The position numbers and the translations under genes were made by a program. The notes below the pieces were generated by a model, which worked only from the letters and a program-made list of their open reading frames with translations, was not told the DNA's origin and did not search any database. Below, piece by piece: positions 23,682 to 36,490 of a DNA stretch of 64,000 bases. Origin of the DNA: Tachypleus tridentatus. Taxonomy: Eukaryota > Arthropoda > Merostomata > Xiphosura > Limulidae. The stretch spans positions 66,556,447 through 66,620,446 of the forward strand of contig NC_134835.1 in assembly GCF_004210375.1 (NCBI RefSeq), in the 5' to 3' direction. The first letter of the stretch is position 1. Every line of letters begins with the position of its first letter.

Positions 23682-23845
23682 CAATATCCAAAGTGTAAGG
23701 TACTCAAGTAGATTTAGAGACGAAAATTCTATATCCAAAGCGTAAGTTACATCAATAGATTAAGAGAATGCAGCTGTATATCCAAAGTGTAAGGTACATA
23801 AGTAGATTAAGAGATGAAAACTCTAATCCAAAGTGTAAAGCAGAT
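23682..23845. repeat. tandem repeat, unit about 50 bp, three to four copies
   Basis: Units are marked by ATCCAAAGTGTAAGGTAC followed by AGTAGATTAAGAGA, with small insertions and deletions between copies. Confidence 0.75.
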
Positions 23846-24414
23846 AAGTTGTTTTATCTGTAGTTGAACTCTTTCAGTAAATTAAAAGACGATATGTGTT
23901 TATTTAGAAGAAAATTACACAAGATATACGACACATGTAATTATGATAAATTCAATTATCAACTACCCAGGCTTACGTAATATGTTGAGTTGTTTTAACG
24001 GTTTACGTGATATTAACTACACGGTTTTCAGAGGGTTTGCTGTAAAGCTCAGCACTTCAGTGGGTATTCTAATAGGGTCATTTTCCCGAAAGTGGGGCCG
24101 ACAGCCGCCTGGAAAAGTCACCTGTTTTAATCAGTCGTACATTAGTGTCGGTTAGTCAGTCAGCAGACACTAAAGTGACGTCACATAAGAGACGAATTAA
24201 CATTGCAATTTGTACTGTGATGACATTAAATAAAGGTGTTCATGTTATGAACATGGGATGAATTTTATATTCTGTCAACTACAACACAACACGACACTTG
24301 AACTTCCAAATCAAGAAATAAAATATTTAATATTATTCATTTTAATTTTAGTTACTCTTGAAACAGAACATTTTTAGGGATCCTGTTGAATTATATTTAA
24401 GTTTGTTATACTAT
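23846..24414. other. intergenic DNA, nothing recognised
   Basis: No supported feature. The 70-codon stretch at 23943-24155 has no motif. Confidence 0.6.
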
Positions 24415-24606
24415 ATTTTATCAAAGAAGGTCACATTTCCCTCCAACCAATGTTTTTGTCAGTACCTTAGCAGTGATTCTGATAGGGTTGTGTCGTTATA
24501 ATGTATCATCCTAAATAGACTCACATTTCCCACTAACTACCGTTTCTGTCAGCACGTCAATGGTTATTCTGGTAGAGCTGTTTTACTTTGCTATGTTTTA
24601 TCATAC
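24415..24606. repeat. diverged two-copy duplication of about 110 bp
   Basis: TCACATTTCCCTCCAACCAA with TCTGATAGGGTTGTG recurs as TCACATTTCCCACTAACTAC with TCTGGTAGAGCTG. A third, partial match (TAATACCCTCTAACCAG) appears after the insertion at 24620-24703. Confidence 0.55.
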
Positions 24607-24619
24607 AGTGTCATAATAC

Positions 24620-24703
24620 TCAGTGACCGAAGAAGGTCGAAACGTTGTTCGCTCTTCTACGTAAAATATTTTCTCAACCCAAACGAGCCGTTTTTACATA
24701 TAT
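24620..24703. mobile_element. 84-bp retroinsertion with perfect 13-bp target duplication
   Basis: AGTGTCATAATAC is directly repeated at 24607-24619 and 24704-24716. The insert contains a small stem-loop, ACCGAAGAAGGT, followed by CGAAACGTTGTTCGCTCTTC, then CTCAACCCAAACGAGCCGTT. The exact duplication and short length fit a severely 5'-truncated retroelement. The CGAAACGTTGT motif reminds me of Penelope-like element termini, but the family is not established. Confidence 0.7.
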
Positions 24704-24716
24704 AGTGTCATAATAC

Positions 24717-25543
24717 CCTCTAACCAGTTGTTGATAAATTGTTCTGAGAAAGTTGGTTTATTAATTCTCGTAACAATTGAGAAAACAAGAAAAAAACAAA
24801 AGACGGGAGCTATTTCTTTTATTTGGAGACAAGTTACAGTAAAGTCTGGGAGCCTGTTTGCATTTAATTAGCTATAAACCGCTTGTAGGATTGCTTTTAA
24901 AGACAGGGTTATCATTAAGTGTAATAGTTTGACTCGTTACAGAAATGATCTTAATTCATGATTACTTTCATTATTTCGCAAAAAATAAAAATTATTTATT
25001 TATCCAACGTGAAATTTATTTTAGTTTTACAGACGGATAGAATTACAAAAGCTCAAAGAGTAATCGATTTCTAAACCCGCAATCGTAAACCAGAACTGTT
25101 TATAGCGACAACTGTTGTAAGCAGTTTATAACTTAAGTTACCATCTGGGTTAAGTCCCATGTGAGTTAGTTTCTTCTTACGTCTCATACAAGTAGTTATT
25201 AGAGTGGCAATAACTTGAAAGCATACTTATCCAAAATGTGTGTATCTAGTCTGGCTCAACGAAACTTGCATTTTATGAAACTTACAGAATAGATGAGCAT
25301 TGGAATAAAGTTCTCGTGTTACCAATGGTTACCAGAATGTGCCAAGGGGTCAAAAGAGGGAGAAAGAAATGCGTGCCATGAGTGTTACAAGGTCGATAAG
25401 AGAGAGATTTCTTATTAAAGTTATACAAGTTATCAACACATGTATCCGGCTGCTTGGTCAGTTTGCTTACGTGCAGAAGAAAATTACATTGTTTGCTATA
25501 TAACGTTAACATTAAAATACTCTTTTAAAGAGTACAGAGAAAA
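24717..25543. other. intergenic DNA, nothing recognised
   Basis: No supported feature. Confidence 0.6.
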
Positions 25544-25795
25544 GTAAGATTTCCTAGGGATTGAACATGCTCTATCAATCCGAGGGTTCGTGGTCCGATG
25601 CTTCAAGACATGCTACGGACTTTGGGGCCGTGAGTGTTCTTCAAAAGTGACAGTCAAATCACATAAACTGGTCTTACAAGAGTAGTTCGAGAGTTGGCGG
25701 GGGTGCTGTTGACTAGTTATCTTCTCTCTAATCTATCAGTTCAGAATTAGATATGTCTGTGTGCAGATAGACCTTGCAGCAAACAAATTCCAAAG
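25544..25795 (+). mobile_element. old SINE relic (family C), nearly full length
   Basis: The head has GAGGGTTCGTGGTCCGATGC as its B-box side. The body keeps GACAGTCAAATCAC, GAGAGTTGGCGGGGGTGC and TTGACTAGTTATCTTCTCTC. The tail is GTGCAGATAGACCTTGCAGC. It is colinear with family A but has a different head. Confidence 0.7.
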
Positions 25796-26733
25796 TAGGA
25801 TGCAACAAACACACGAAGTGTGTGTGTGAAATAGAGGATCAGAACCTCCAGAGTTGTTCCTTGGAGGTAAAATGTGCTTTACACGAGTTTGAAATAACAA
25901 ACGATTATCAAATTTTATCATGATTTGACTAAATACATTATTTTAACAAGAGTTCTCACAGTATGAAACTTTGATATCATTTTATGAATTAAGGGAAAAG
26001 TTTTAAACTAAAAACAACAACAACTGATGACTGCTCTGTTAAATATAGTTTACTAACAAAAGGAAAATACCTGTGATTTTAATTTATGGTTACATATAAC
26101 CTTAGTTCTCCCATATTGATTTTGAGTTACCATAACAGTTCTTTCAAAGTTCGTCATTAACGTATCGCGTTAACATTGCGATTACTCGTCACTACGAAAA
26201 CAACGCACGTGTATAAACAGATCCAGTGTCCATTAAGTAAACGTTTTGCAATGTCTATTTCATCCATATGCCTGTCTATGCCAACGAAACTGGCACGCGC
26301 CACGCTGATACGTATATGATACACATAAAATGGAAAAGGATCACACGTGAAAAGGAAGGACATGATCGTTGCGTTACTGCCAAAAAAATCCTAGTGATAA
26401 GGTAAACTACACTATAATGGTTTTGTTATTAAATCTTGTAGCTACACTTTCAAGATACACCATTGATTTCTAAACATTCGAACCCAGGTCAAACAAGAAT
26501 ACTTTAAAAAAATTAATTACTTTGTTGCTTCTACGTGTGCTCATCATAAGCTGCCCTCTACCATTTAAAATGTGAGTTTGCCACTTCACTGTATTAGGAA
26601 GTAGTTTTTACTTTAATAAAGTAACACTCCTACTTCATCGATCCGCTGAGAAAGCCCCCGAGTAGAGTACCCGAACAGACACTGTAAACGCCCAAAACAG
26701 AACGTACTATATCACATTTTTTATCAGGTTAAC
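25796..26733. other. intergenic DNA, nothing recognised
   Basis: No supported feature. Short minus-strand frames at 25736-25921 overlap the SINE tail and are not genes. Confidence 0.6.
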
Positions 26734-26746
26734 AAGCACAGTAGGA

Positions 26747-26962
26747 TTGGTTTGTTTTGAATTTCGCGCAAAGCTACACGAGGACTATCTGCGCTATCCA
26801 TCCCTAATTTAACAGTGTAAGGCTAGAGGGAAGGCAGCTAGTCATCACCACTCATCGCGAACTCCTGGGGTACTCTTTTACCAATGAAAAGTAGGATTGA
26901 CCGTCACATTATAACGCCCCCACGGCTGAAAGGGCGAGCATGTTTGGTGCGACCGGGATTCG
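26747..26962 (-). mobile_element. SINE family A, truncated at the B box, perfect 13-bp target duplication
   Basis: The tail and body are complete but the sequence stops inside the B box (GACCGGGATTCG), so most of the tRNA-like head is absent. AAGCACAGTAGGA lies at 26734-26746 and again at 26963-26975. The copy was therefore inserted in truncated form, as expected when reverse transcription from the 3' end stops early. Confidence 0.93.
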
Positions 26963-26975
26963 AAGCACAGTAGGA

Positions 26976-28209
26976 AGATCAAAATGTTACAGTGTTTTGT
27001 TTTCGAACTAAAGTTTCAATGACAGTAAACTGTAAAATTCAGATACATGTGAACACACGAGGTAAGTTTGTTTTTTATATACATTGTGAGTGGTTGCTGT
27101 CTGGCAGTGCATTGTGTAAAACTAAAATAATTGCATGGATTCATATGTCAAAAACTACTTACGTCGCGTACGCTTTTCGACCAACTTAAAAAGTTTAAAC
27201 GTATTAAAACTTGCTCTTGTGAAAGTTATTGTTTCATTTCATAGTTGTTGTGGTCTGAAAACAATATACGTGAAATATCTCTTACTTCGGTAAAAAAAAA
27301 CCCCCAACAAAAACATGTAACTTTTGTTACGTTGTTTGAAGTAAAAATGTGTAGCTGAGGGGCAACGTTAAATTGTTATGTACTTCGGCTGTAAACACAC
27401 AGTCAAAGCGTATACAGTGCTAGTGACCTCTATTGAGGTTAATCAACACAACTAGGGTAACGCGAGTTGCCTTCCCGTGTTTGTTACCAAGTGATGTTAG
27501 AAACTTCATCACGATTTTTCCGTTATTACCCTGAAGGAATAATTTTTTAATAAATTTCTTCGTCAGGTGAAAGTGGAACGTATATAATAACATTACGTCA
27601 CATGGCGTATTGATGGTTGCGAAAGGCAAGATTTCTGGGTCCCCCAGAAGTAATATGTAAACTTCGTGTAACACCACTGCAACTGTAAGAACATCTGCTC
27701 ATCTGTTGGTGAATACATTTAAGTGTATAATTATTAAAATGAAACATAACTTTTAGTTGAATAAAATGAACAGTTTAGAGTACGTTATTCCATACGGCGG
27801 GTCATACGATGTCACTGTGAACATGTTATCGACACATCTTGCAATGTAGGATATTACAATGTACTAGTAGGCTTTTCTAAACTTGACAGAGGTTAACTAT
27901 GAAATCTAGTCAATCTTAACGCAGGAAAAGTATTAACTTTGTAAGGGTGAGCTGTGTTGTTTGGAGTGTTAAACGTGTTAGGAGTCATCTTATTAATATT
28001 TATCTAGTAAGAGCGAGTTTTGTTATCTAATCAGTATTAACCTATAAAAGTGAGTTTTGTTATCTAACAAGTGTTAAGATAAATTGGTAGTTTCTTTAAC
28101 ACTGGTATATCTGGTAAATGGATTCAGCATTATTTACAAATACTTTACAATAATGAAATACTTTATTTGAGAAATAGAAACACGTGTTACAAAATATGTC
28201 GTAGCTGTT
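26976..28209. other. intergenic DNA, minor repeats only
   Basis: 28010-28075 contains two copies of GAGTTTTGTTATCTAA about 45 bases apart. No gene is recognised. Confidence 0.5.
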
Positions 28210-28478
28210 GTAACTCAAGTGAACAATGCTGAATAATCACAGGTTACGGTACACGAGACTGGTGAAACTCAAGTGAACAATGCTGAATAATCACAGGTTA
28301 CGGTACACGAGACTGGTGAAACTCAAGTGAACAATGCTGAATAATCACAGGTTATGGTACACGAGACTGGTGTAACTCATGTGAACAATGCTGAATAATT
28401 ACAGGCTACAGTACGCGAGACTGGTGTAACTCAAGTGAAATCTGCTGAATAAACACAGGTTACAGTACACAAGACATG
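28210..28478. repeat. 54-bp tandem repeat, five copies
   Basis: CTCAAGTGAACAATGCTGAA recurs at 28214, 28268, 28322, 28376 (CTCATG variant) and 28430 (last copy worn), a regular 54-base period. The second half of the unit reads CACAGGTTACGGTACACGAG. Copies 1-3 are almost identical. Confidence 0.93.
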
Positions 28479-30284
28479 TTACACTTTCATACCATCAGTC
28501 GTGACTTGAAGAACACGATGTTAAGTCTCATTATCATACACCAAAAGAAAAGTTGTTAAACACCAGACATTCTGTTTGAAAACAATACCCGCAGAATAAA
28601 TGCCAACTAATGTTAAATTTTCTTACAAAGTTTTTGTTTGGTGGTTTAGACTAAGTTCTTAATATTACCAATTAAGAATATTGTTTCTCAAAGGGAAACT
28701 TAAAGTAAATTGTGAAATATTTTATTATAATAACTCGCCAAGTTTCATACAATTAATTTAAAGTGTGTTCGAAACCAGAGACTTTAAAACATATCAACTA
28801 AAATAAAATTAAACTTGTTCAGTTGGCTTTAACATAATAATGAATCTATTTAAAAAACAACAACATGCATTTATTATTAATTCCAATTGGAATATTGGTC
28901 GTGGTACATACTTCTGTATCAAGGAGTCGTTACCATGGTGAATCATTTTGGTGAAATGGTAACGCAAAATTAAATTTTCGTAGTTAATCATCGGCATGAA
29001 TTTTAGTAATATAAAGATAATGAATACAACAACAAATTTGTATAAGATTTTATAATTATATCTATTTACTGGATGATTAATGATATTTGAAAACCACAGC
29101 ACATTCTATCTAAGCTGAGAATCAACATTATTAATAGTTAATTTTTTAAAAACATTCCAGCTTGTTATTTTTGTGATTTTATAAGTAGATGTAGGTCTTA
29201 GCACAGCGATAAAAATGTTTTACAGTTATTATAAGCAACTATATCAGCGATATATAAAAATACTTCGATCCAACTGTAATTTAAAACTATAAAAAAGAAC
29301 CTAACTGGTTAAATGCTTCAGGAAATGTTCAGGCAGCCATATGGCCTTTTCACACAAGTATATATTATAGTGCTTTTATTACCAGTATAATTTTATATAC
29401 GCCAAAGTGAGGCGATTGAAGGAAAATATTATTTTGTGTAAACCAACAATCAAAACTGTGAATATTAACGGGATATAACATTTAAGCCTAAATACATCTA
29501 TATATATAGCAGATTTACTACTACGTCTAGTATCTTGACGTCACAAGTTCATGTTACGAATCGGCTGAACCAATCAAATAATACAATCCATTTCTATCCC
29601 CTTCTTGTTTGGTTCGTTCTACCACGTTCAATAGCTAGGCCTACATAGCTTGTTTTTTATTTGGCGATATGTTTTCCTTATATTTGTATAGAGAGAGATA
29701 TGATTTCCTGTCACGTTTATTGCCTTCTATGTATCATTTTTAAGCCACAAGAAATACAGAAACTTAAAGTAGAAGCAACTTCTGGTATATACGAATTATT
29801 GTTCTACAAAGTATTTCATCAGAATTGTAACTTCAAAACACATATTCCTGCTGGAAAACTGTTTTTCACTTAGCTTTTTCTTGGATTAAATTTGTGGAAC
29901 GTTTTTGTTTTCCAGTTTGTACACACAATACTACTCTGAATAGTTTGCATAATCAATTTTATTTGTGGGTGTTAGTGTTCTGGAATAAGTCGAATATTTT
30001 CATCCAATGAACAAACTACTAGCCAATGTTACCTTAACGTGTTTCGTATTACTTACAATTTCATGTTTAAGGAAGGTTAAGATATTCATCAGAACATAAA
30101 TATATCTAATATTGACGAGAATAGTGGATTTCTAAAAATAGTTATAATCTAAATACATAAAAGAACGTTAATATGTTAGAACTAAAGATACAGTAAGAGA
30201 GTTTTGATATTAAGAACATTACAGTATTAAAATTTATTTCATATATTCTATAGTTTTCTACCGCTTGGTGGGGTCTTTGTGTAA
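28479..30284. other. intergenic DNA, nothing recognised
   Basis: AT-rich, with no supported feature. The 97-codon minus-strand frame at 28809-29102 lacks any motif. Confidence 0.6.
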
Positions 30285-30345
30285 ATAGTATACGTGTGTG
30301 TGTGTTTTCTTACAGCAAAGTCACATCGGGCTATCTGCTGTAACA
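30285..30345 (-). mobile_element. SINE family B tail fragment
   Basis: GTGTGTGTGTGTTTTCTTAC, then AGCAAAGTCACATCGGGCTA and TCTGCTG, is the reverse complement of the family B tail. The head is absent. Confidence 0.65.
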
Positions 30346-32050
30346 GTATGTCCCAGAACATAAAGACAAGTAATGAATTGTGCTATTCATCACGATTTAA
30401 GCCTGCATTTATTATGATTTTAGTTGAATTACGCCTTTCTTTGTAAGCCTAAGTAATATGTACTTGCATTAAAGTTTTAAAATTACGACCTACTAGAAAT
30501 GGAGTTAGCCAGAGATGTTTAGTGCTAAAAATTATTTATCGCATTAAATGTAATCGTTATAAAGGAATACACAGAGAAAGAAAAATATATATTCACACAT
30601 CTTGGCGCCGTACAATGCTACGTATTATAATTTATCTCAGACGAGCCTCCAATCTATTATGTTACGCATTAAAATTTCAAATGGTCTGAAAGTGAGTTAA
30701 ATTGTAATTTAAATTTAGAAATTAATTAAATGTCGAGATGCACCACATTGATGATATCTGCCAAAAAGATTAATATACACAGTTTTCTTTCTAGGTACAA
30801 ATATATTTTTAGTATACAAACAATAATACAATTTATAACAATGGTTCTTGCAAATAGTTATCACTAATAATGATTTATATACAAAAATTTTACAAACTTA
30901 TAAACAGTATTCAGTTTATTATCTGGAATTTCCTTGATATCCTATCGAAGGTTCGTCAGGAGCAAATGAATTTCGAGTTGATATGGGCATAGATCACGAG
31001 GAACTAGCCAGCTCGAGATTCATCACACTCGAATTTTTCGCAATTGAAGTTATATAATATATTCCTAAAAATACTATCGTCCGTTGGTAATCCACTGAAT
31101 TTAAATGGTTTGTAATGTTCGAAATATATATAAAAGTTTCTTGTCAAATATCTACAGTTTCCCGGTTAATAAGCGTTAACGCACAGTTATATCTTTCGAG
31201 GTTTGTAGTATACCAATAGTATATACTTCTCTTGGCTTGTCGGTTTATAAACATTAGACAAGCGATATTCTAGAAATTTCAGTTGACTCAACAATACTGA
31301 AAATACGCTAGCGTTTTTCTAAAATATATACATATTGTTGATTTTTACACATGAGAATGTTCTACAAATTTAGTAAATAGGCTGGAATTTCGCAATACGC
31401 ATTTAACAGTACAAGTTACATACATGTCTAAATATATATTTAACTGAAACAATCATCGCTATTAAAATAAATATATAATAGCAAATTTGTCACAACTATT
31501 ATACAAGTTTGAACATCAGCAAAATATAAAACTGTTCCGCCTTTACAAAAAAACATTATTTCTTAAACATAAAAGTTTGCAAAGAAAAAACGTGTTAGAA
31601 ATACTTAATAAGTATTGATAAGAAGTGATAATATATGCAGAGATGAATATGATGTTTTATCAGTTTTACATGTGTGGAAAACAATTGAATATCCTTTAAT
31701 ATCCTTTCTTTTTTACCTGCAAATAGTTTTTATCGATTCGATTCTAACATTAAAATAATTTACGAGATGTCAGAATGTCAGATGTCATAATAGTCTCGTT
31801 ACAAAGGAATTAAACTGAAACTTTGAGAATGTGAAACAATTTATTTTTCAAAGAAAAACATTCTTTCTTCCAATGTGTCTTAAGTGCTGCACGTTTTTGT
31901 TTAATTTTAAAGCAGAAAGGATTACCTGTTAGGCAATAGTATTCTACAATTGGTAGCAAAGAAACAGAAGCGAAAAAAGTACTCTTTTTGGTGGTTGAGG
32001 TTCAGGTTGTACAGTGACATTGTGGACATTAGGGTGTGCGCAAAACCGTT
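30346..32050. other. intergenic DNA, nothing recognised
   Basis: AT-rich, without coding or repeat features that I can support. Confidence 0.6.
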
Positions 32051-32051
32051 A

Positions 32052-32275
32052 AAGAAAAGTGGCTAAACGGTATCTCCCAAAGAAGTAGTTAAACGCCATA
32101 CACTTCAAAGAAGCAGCAACTAAACGCTATATTTACTAAAGACGAAGTGGCCAACTGCAGTATTCACTAGAGAAGGGACTAAACACCATATTTCTTTAAA
32201 AATTGACTAAATGTTCATATTTCCCGAAAGACCAATGCCATCATGTTCACTAAAGAAGTAATTAAGCATCATATT
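32052..32275. repeat. degenerate tandem repeat, unit about 29 bp, seven to eight copies
   Basis: Successive units read like AAAGAAGTAGTTAAACGCCA followed by a T-rich stretch and CACT. They drift steadily in sequence and length, so the array is old. Confidence 0.75.
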
Positions 32276-32596
32276 TAAGAAACAAGTAAACAGAGCTTAC
32301 TCGTGATTTCCTTCAACCTCACCCAAGGTCTTTAAAGAAAAACCACTACGATCTGAGACTTCTTATCTGTCCATTTTTCTTCTGTCTTTTCACCAGTATT
32401 AGTGTTTAAGTACAGTTCTTGTTACACCCTACATGTTACATGTTACAAGTTACACATCATCATTTTTCTGTTTAAGTCACTAGCACAGTATCCACTCCTT
32501 CAATTGTTTTCATACCTTGGGCAACTTTTGAATATTCTATATTCTATTAGTATGTGAGATACTGTTGTTTCTAGTATCGTAGCTTTCCGTTGAAAG
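32276..32596. other. intergenic DNA, nothing recognised
   Basis: CTACATGTTACATGTTACAA near 32430 is a small local duplication. No gene is seen. Confidence 0.6.
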
Positions 32597-32712
32597 CGCC
32601 TCTGATGGCTGAACAGCAAGTATGAGGGCTTATAATTTTAACGAACGGGTTTCGATATCCGCGGTGGCACGCGACAGATAGCCCATTGTGTAGCTGTGTG
32701 GAAAAACAAATT
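32597..32712 (+). mobile_element. SINE family B
   Basis: A-box side TGATGGCTGAACAGCAAGTA, B-box side CGGGTTTCGATATCC, tail CGACAGATAGCCCATTGTGT and AGCTGTGTGGAAAAAC. Confidence 0.7.
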
Positions 32713-33739
32713 TCTGGTAGCTTTGTATGATTAGAGACACTTCAATAAACCCCGAGGCAATTAAAATGTTTACATTATTATACTATTAATATAATGTGGA
32801 AACCATTGTAGATTGAAGCATGTTGTAAGAACAATATCCAGGCGTTATCATTGTGACTGGTTGTCGGTTGTAACAGATATCTTCATCTAACTAGACCCTG
32901 AAGGTGTGCTGTTGTACTTTTCTTGATATTTCCATATTTTGATATACAATTCTATTGTCTACTACCGAGAGCATACCTGTACACTTGAGCATGATGACGT
33001 AGGCGTTATGTAATTTACATTTATTTGTTTTTAAACCAGTTTTTTTTGCAGTGTGTGTGTTTGCTGACAAGCCACCCCTCACAGATAAAAGTAAAGCCTA
33101 TCAAGATTCAAGGTCCACAGCTAGAATTAGAACAAACAGTTCTGAAAAGAAAAAAAAGAATACAATACTAATGTCATTGCACTTTAAACACTTGAGGTAG
33201 CAACGACCCCACCCGCGGCTGCTCTTGCCTTGATGAAGTAGTTCTTAACTTACCATACAAATATGGTAACTTTTACCTAGTTGTGAGCCAGTAATTTATC
33301 AGGAAAATAAGAAGTTATTTGAATGTGATGTAAACTGTCAGTTGCCATTTCCCGTTTTTTCTTTTTTTTTTGTGTCTCTCCGTGTGTGTTATATCATTGT
33401 TATTTGTTAGGTAAACTTCAAGCTTGTAAGTCGTTGAACCAGAACATTTCACTTTAATGAGTTTTCTGCTTCGAGACTAGATAAATGTTTAATTTATAAA
33501 TGGTTAATTTATTTTGAGATTGACCTCAAAAACATAAAGTTAACGTTTTTTTCATATTTTTAAGCAAATAAAAATAGATAGTTTAGCACGTGATATATGA
33601 ACTATACACACACGTAAATAACTAATTAATTGCTCCTTAGAGCATCAATTTTTCTTTCTTAATCAACGTAATACTTTGGAAATTCATATAATTTTCTTCT
33701 TTTTATTTATTTAAGATGTTAGGTCTAGAGTTCAGTCAA
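32713..33739. other. intergenic DNA, nothing recognised
   Basis: No supported feature. Confidence 0.6.
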
Positions 33740-33890
33740 ATTACATCGGGGCCCCGACTGCATTATAAGAGTGACAGACAAATCCCACTATTCGATGAGA
33801 TGGGAGTAGCTAAAGAGTTGGCGGTGGGACTCCATTCACTATATGTTTTTCTCTAGTCTATCAGTACGAAATTAAAAACGATTATGAGCT
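33740..33890 (+). mobile_element. old SINE relic (family C), head missing
   Basis: The body matches family A through CAAATCCCACTATTCGATGA, AAAGAGTTGGCGGTGGGA and TCTCTAGTCTATCAGTACGA. No tRNA-like head is left. Confidence 0.65.
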
Positions 33891-33963
33891 AAAATCCTTT
33901 TTGTTGGCTTACGTGAAGATTCTGAAACTGTCATAAACTACGGCTTAATATATCACCAAATTA

Positions 33964-34085
33964 AATTACCACCTGGCGACTGTTCTAGCAGTTTGGCAAC
34001 AGTATTAGAAGTTAGACCTTGCATAATTACCACCTGGTGAGTCTTCCAGCAGCTTGACAACAGTAGTAAGAGCTAGACCCGCACT
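33964..34085. repeat. two-copy tandem duplication, unit about 61 bp
   Basis: ATTACCACCTGGCGACTGTT recurs as ATTACCACCTGGTGAGTCTT. The remainder of both units aligns (AGCAGTTTGGCAACAGTA versus AGCAGCTTGACAACAGTA). Confidence 0.85.
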
Positions 34086-36220
34086 GGCAACATACTTTTC
34101 ATTAAAGAATCGTTTCTTTATGAACCTAATACGTCCTATAAAGAGTTTTACGACGTTGGTAGATTTGAAGGATGTTGGAAAGAAAAATCAATATTTAAAA
34201 ATTGTTCTTGTTATTTCTTTTTGCTTTTATTACAATATTAAGTTTTAAAACAAACACTTCCATGAACTGGTTTTTACATCTCGTAGGATAAAATGAAACA
34301 ATATGTAATGTTAATGTAAATTAAAACTACTACGGGCATTTTATTATTACATTCGTATATAGATTATGTCGTTTCCAATTTAAAGATTCCATTCTTTGTT
34401 AGTTTTGTTCCAGCTTCGAATGTTTAAGTTCTATAACAAATATATGGTACATTGTAGTATCGATTTAATGACTCACTTTGCCTGTGATAACTGTTGTAAT
34501 GACTTTTCATGTTTAAATATTAAGTATGTTTTGTGAGACATTTTATTCATATGGTGTCACAAGCAAATAATTTTATATACAATTTTTGTAATTAATGAGT
34601 TAGATGGTCAAGTACGTGATATTAAAACGATTCTGAAAACACCCTACCTTGTTACAGTTTATATTGCTACATCCTTTCATGCACTATCTAATGTCTATGC
34701 CTTTTAATAGTATCTCTGGATTATAATTTCCATTGGAAATTGCTTCGTTGTGAGGCTGTCATGTTCGAAGCATACCACTTCTCCTTAAATTATCTCTATA
34801 ATTCTTATTCTGTAAGAGGACAACCATTTCAACTGTCTGATCGCAAAGAGATCCGAAGGTGATGCATGCGGCGACTTGATGGATATGTTTTTGTTTGAAA
34901 TTGCATGAATACCTATTTCATTCTTTCTACTTGAGGTACGTGACGGTTGAAAATGAGGCATAACTGGAAACCATATTTTGGTGAACCCGTTATTTTTGTA
35001 TGCCATAGGGCCCAGAACATTTCTCACCATCAGCATTGCATCCACTCTCATGATCCCTAACTTGTCCCTTGCAGACTATCCAGTGATGATTATGAATACT
35101 TTAAATACAATTTAAAGGTATGTCACGAACCGCTTTTCATCCATTGGCAGGTAGAAAATGACACGAGATCTGTAATCGTTTTCCACGTATACAATACGTT
35201 TATTACAGTATCATCACGTACTGTCATTTTCCAGTTGGGGTTCCTTTCCTGTATATATCTATTTTATTTAGTTGGTTGTTCTAACAATTGTTCCTTTAAG
35301 GGTAAACTAGCATTTTTTCTCTGCTAGAAAAATCACTTTATAACGTTTTTCGAGCCTCAGTTAATTCTTCGTGTAAATATTTGAATTTTGTTATTTGGCA
35401 GGCAAAAAAAAAGCTGTTAATGTGTTTTTTATATCGAAATTCAAAGAAAAGTATGTGTGTTGCACCAACTGTTGCTCATTATTTTAACTTTAAAACCTCA
35501 GGGTTTAGTTTATTTCATCGACAGGGTGGTAGTGACATGAAAGATGTATTTATTACTGTTGTTTTTTTTTATTCAGCTCGAAGTTCCGAGAACTGTACTT
35601 AAGTATGTATTAGAACATTTATGTAGTCACGAAATGATATTTCCATCGTAAATGTAAATGAGCGGTTGTCATATAAAGTTTCAATTTCACTGACCTAATT
35701 ACTATATGAATTTCCATTATGCATGAGCACGTGTAGTGTTTCCATGTAAACATGTCATTTTCACGGCTGTTTGCAGGGCGCATTTTCCTTCTAGCTAAAG
35801 TTTAAGTTTGCAGTAACTTTATTCAAATTACTTTTTTAAATTTTACTCGGCAGAATTATTATCACCTCAATTTGATAAAACAGTTCACTAAAAACAAATT
35901 AATGTACATAATACCTGATTTCCTAATATATAGATCGTTATATAGTTATATATAGATCGTAATGTTTATTTATAGTGTTTGAGAACTGCACACTTTTCAT
36001 TTTTTGAGGGCAACTTCTGTTGATAACGATTAAGGTACAAAAATAATGTTCAGATTTTTATACGCAATGTAAAGTGAAAAAATGTTTTGCAAAACATGCG
36101 TCTGAATTTTGTAACGAAACCACTAGTCCAATCTGAATGAAAATTATAAATTAGTTATTGTTATATGAATTACGTTATGAAAAGAGTGCTAAAGTTTTGG
36201 GTATTTTATTATCACATTGG
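34086..36220. other. intergenic DNA, nothing recognised
   Basis: No repeat or gene is supported. An 88-codon minus-strand stretch at 34785-35051 has no recognisable motif. Confidence 0.55.
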
Positions 36221-36490
36221 TTTGTTTTGAATTTCGCGCAAAGCTACGTGAGGGCTATCTGCGCTAGCCGTCCCTAAATTTGCAGTGTAAGACTAGAAGG
36301 AAGTAAGCTAGTCATCACCACCCACTGCCACAACTCTTGGACTTCTCTTTTACCAACGAATAGTGGGATTGACCGTAATATTATAACGCCCCCACGGCTG
36401 AAAGGGCGAGCATGTTTGGCGCGACGGGTATGCGACCCGCGACCCTTAGATTACGAGTCGAGTGCCTTAACCACTTGGCTATGTCGGTCC
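36221..36490 (-). mobile_element. SINE family A
   Basis: Full-length copy. The head keeps ACGAGTCGAGTGCCTTAACC and CTTGGCTATGTCGGTCC, and the B-box region is damaged (GGTATGCGACCCG). TTATCA on both sides may be a short target duplication. Confidence 0.88.

Noticed and set aside
24620..24660. possible hammerhead ribozyme around CCGAAGAAGGTCGAAAC
   Set aside because: The CUGANGA core and the usual three-stem arrangement are absent.
28809..29102. 97-codon minus-strand frame rich in I, F and K
   Set aside because: Composition is that expected of AT-rich DNA; no signal, domain or splice pattern supports it.
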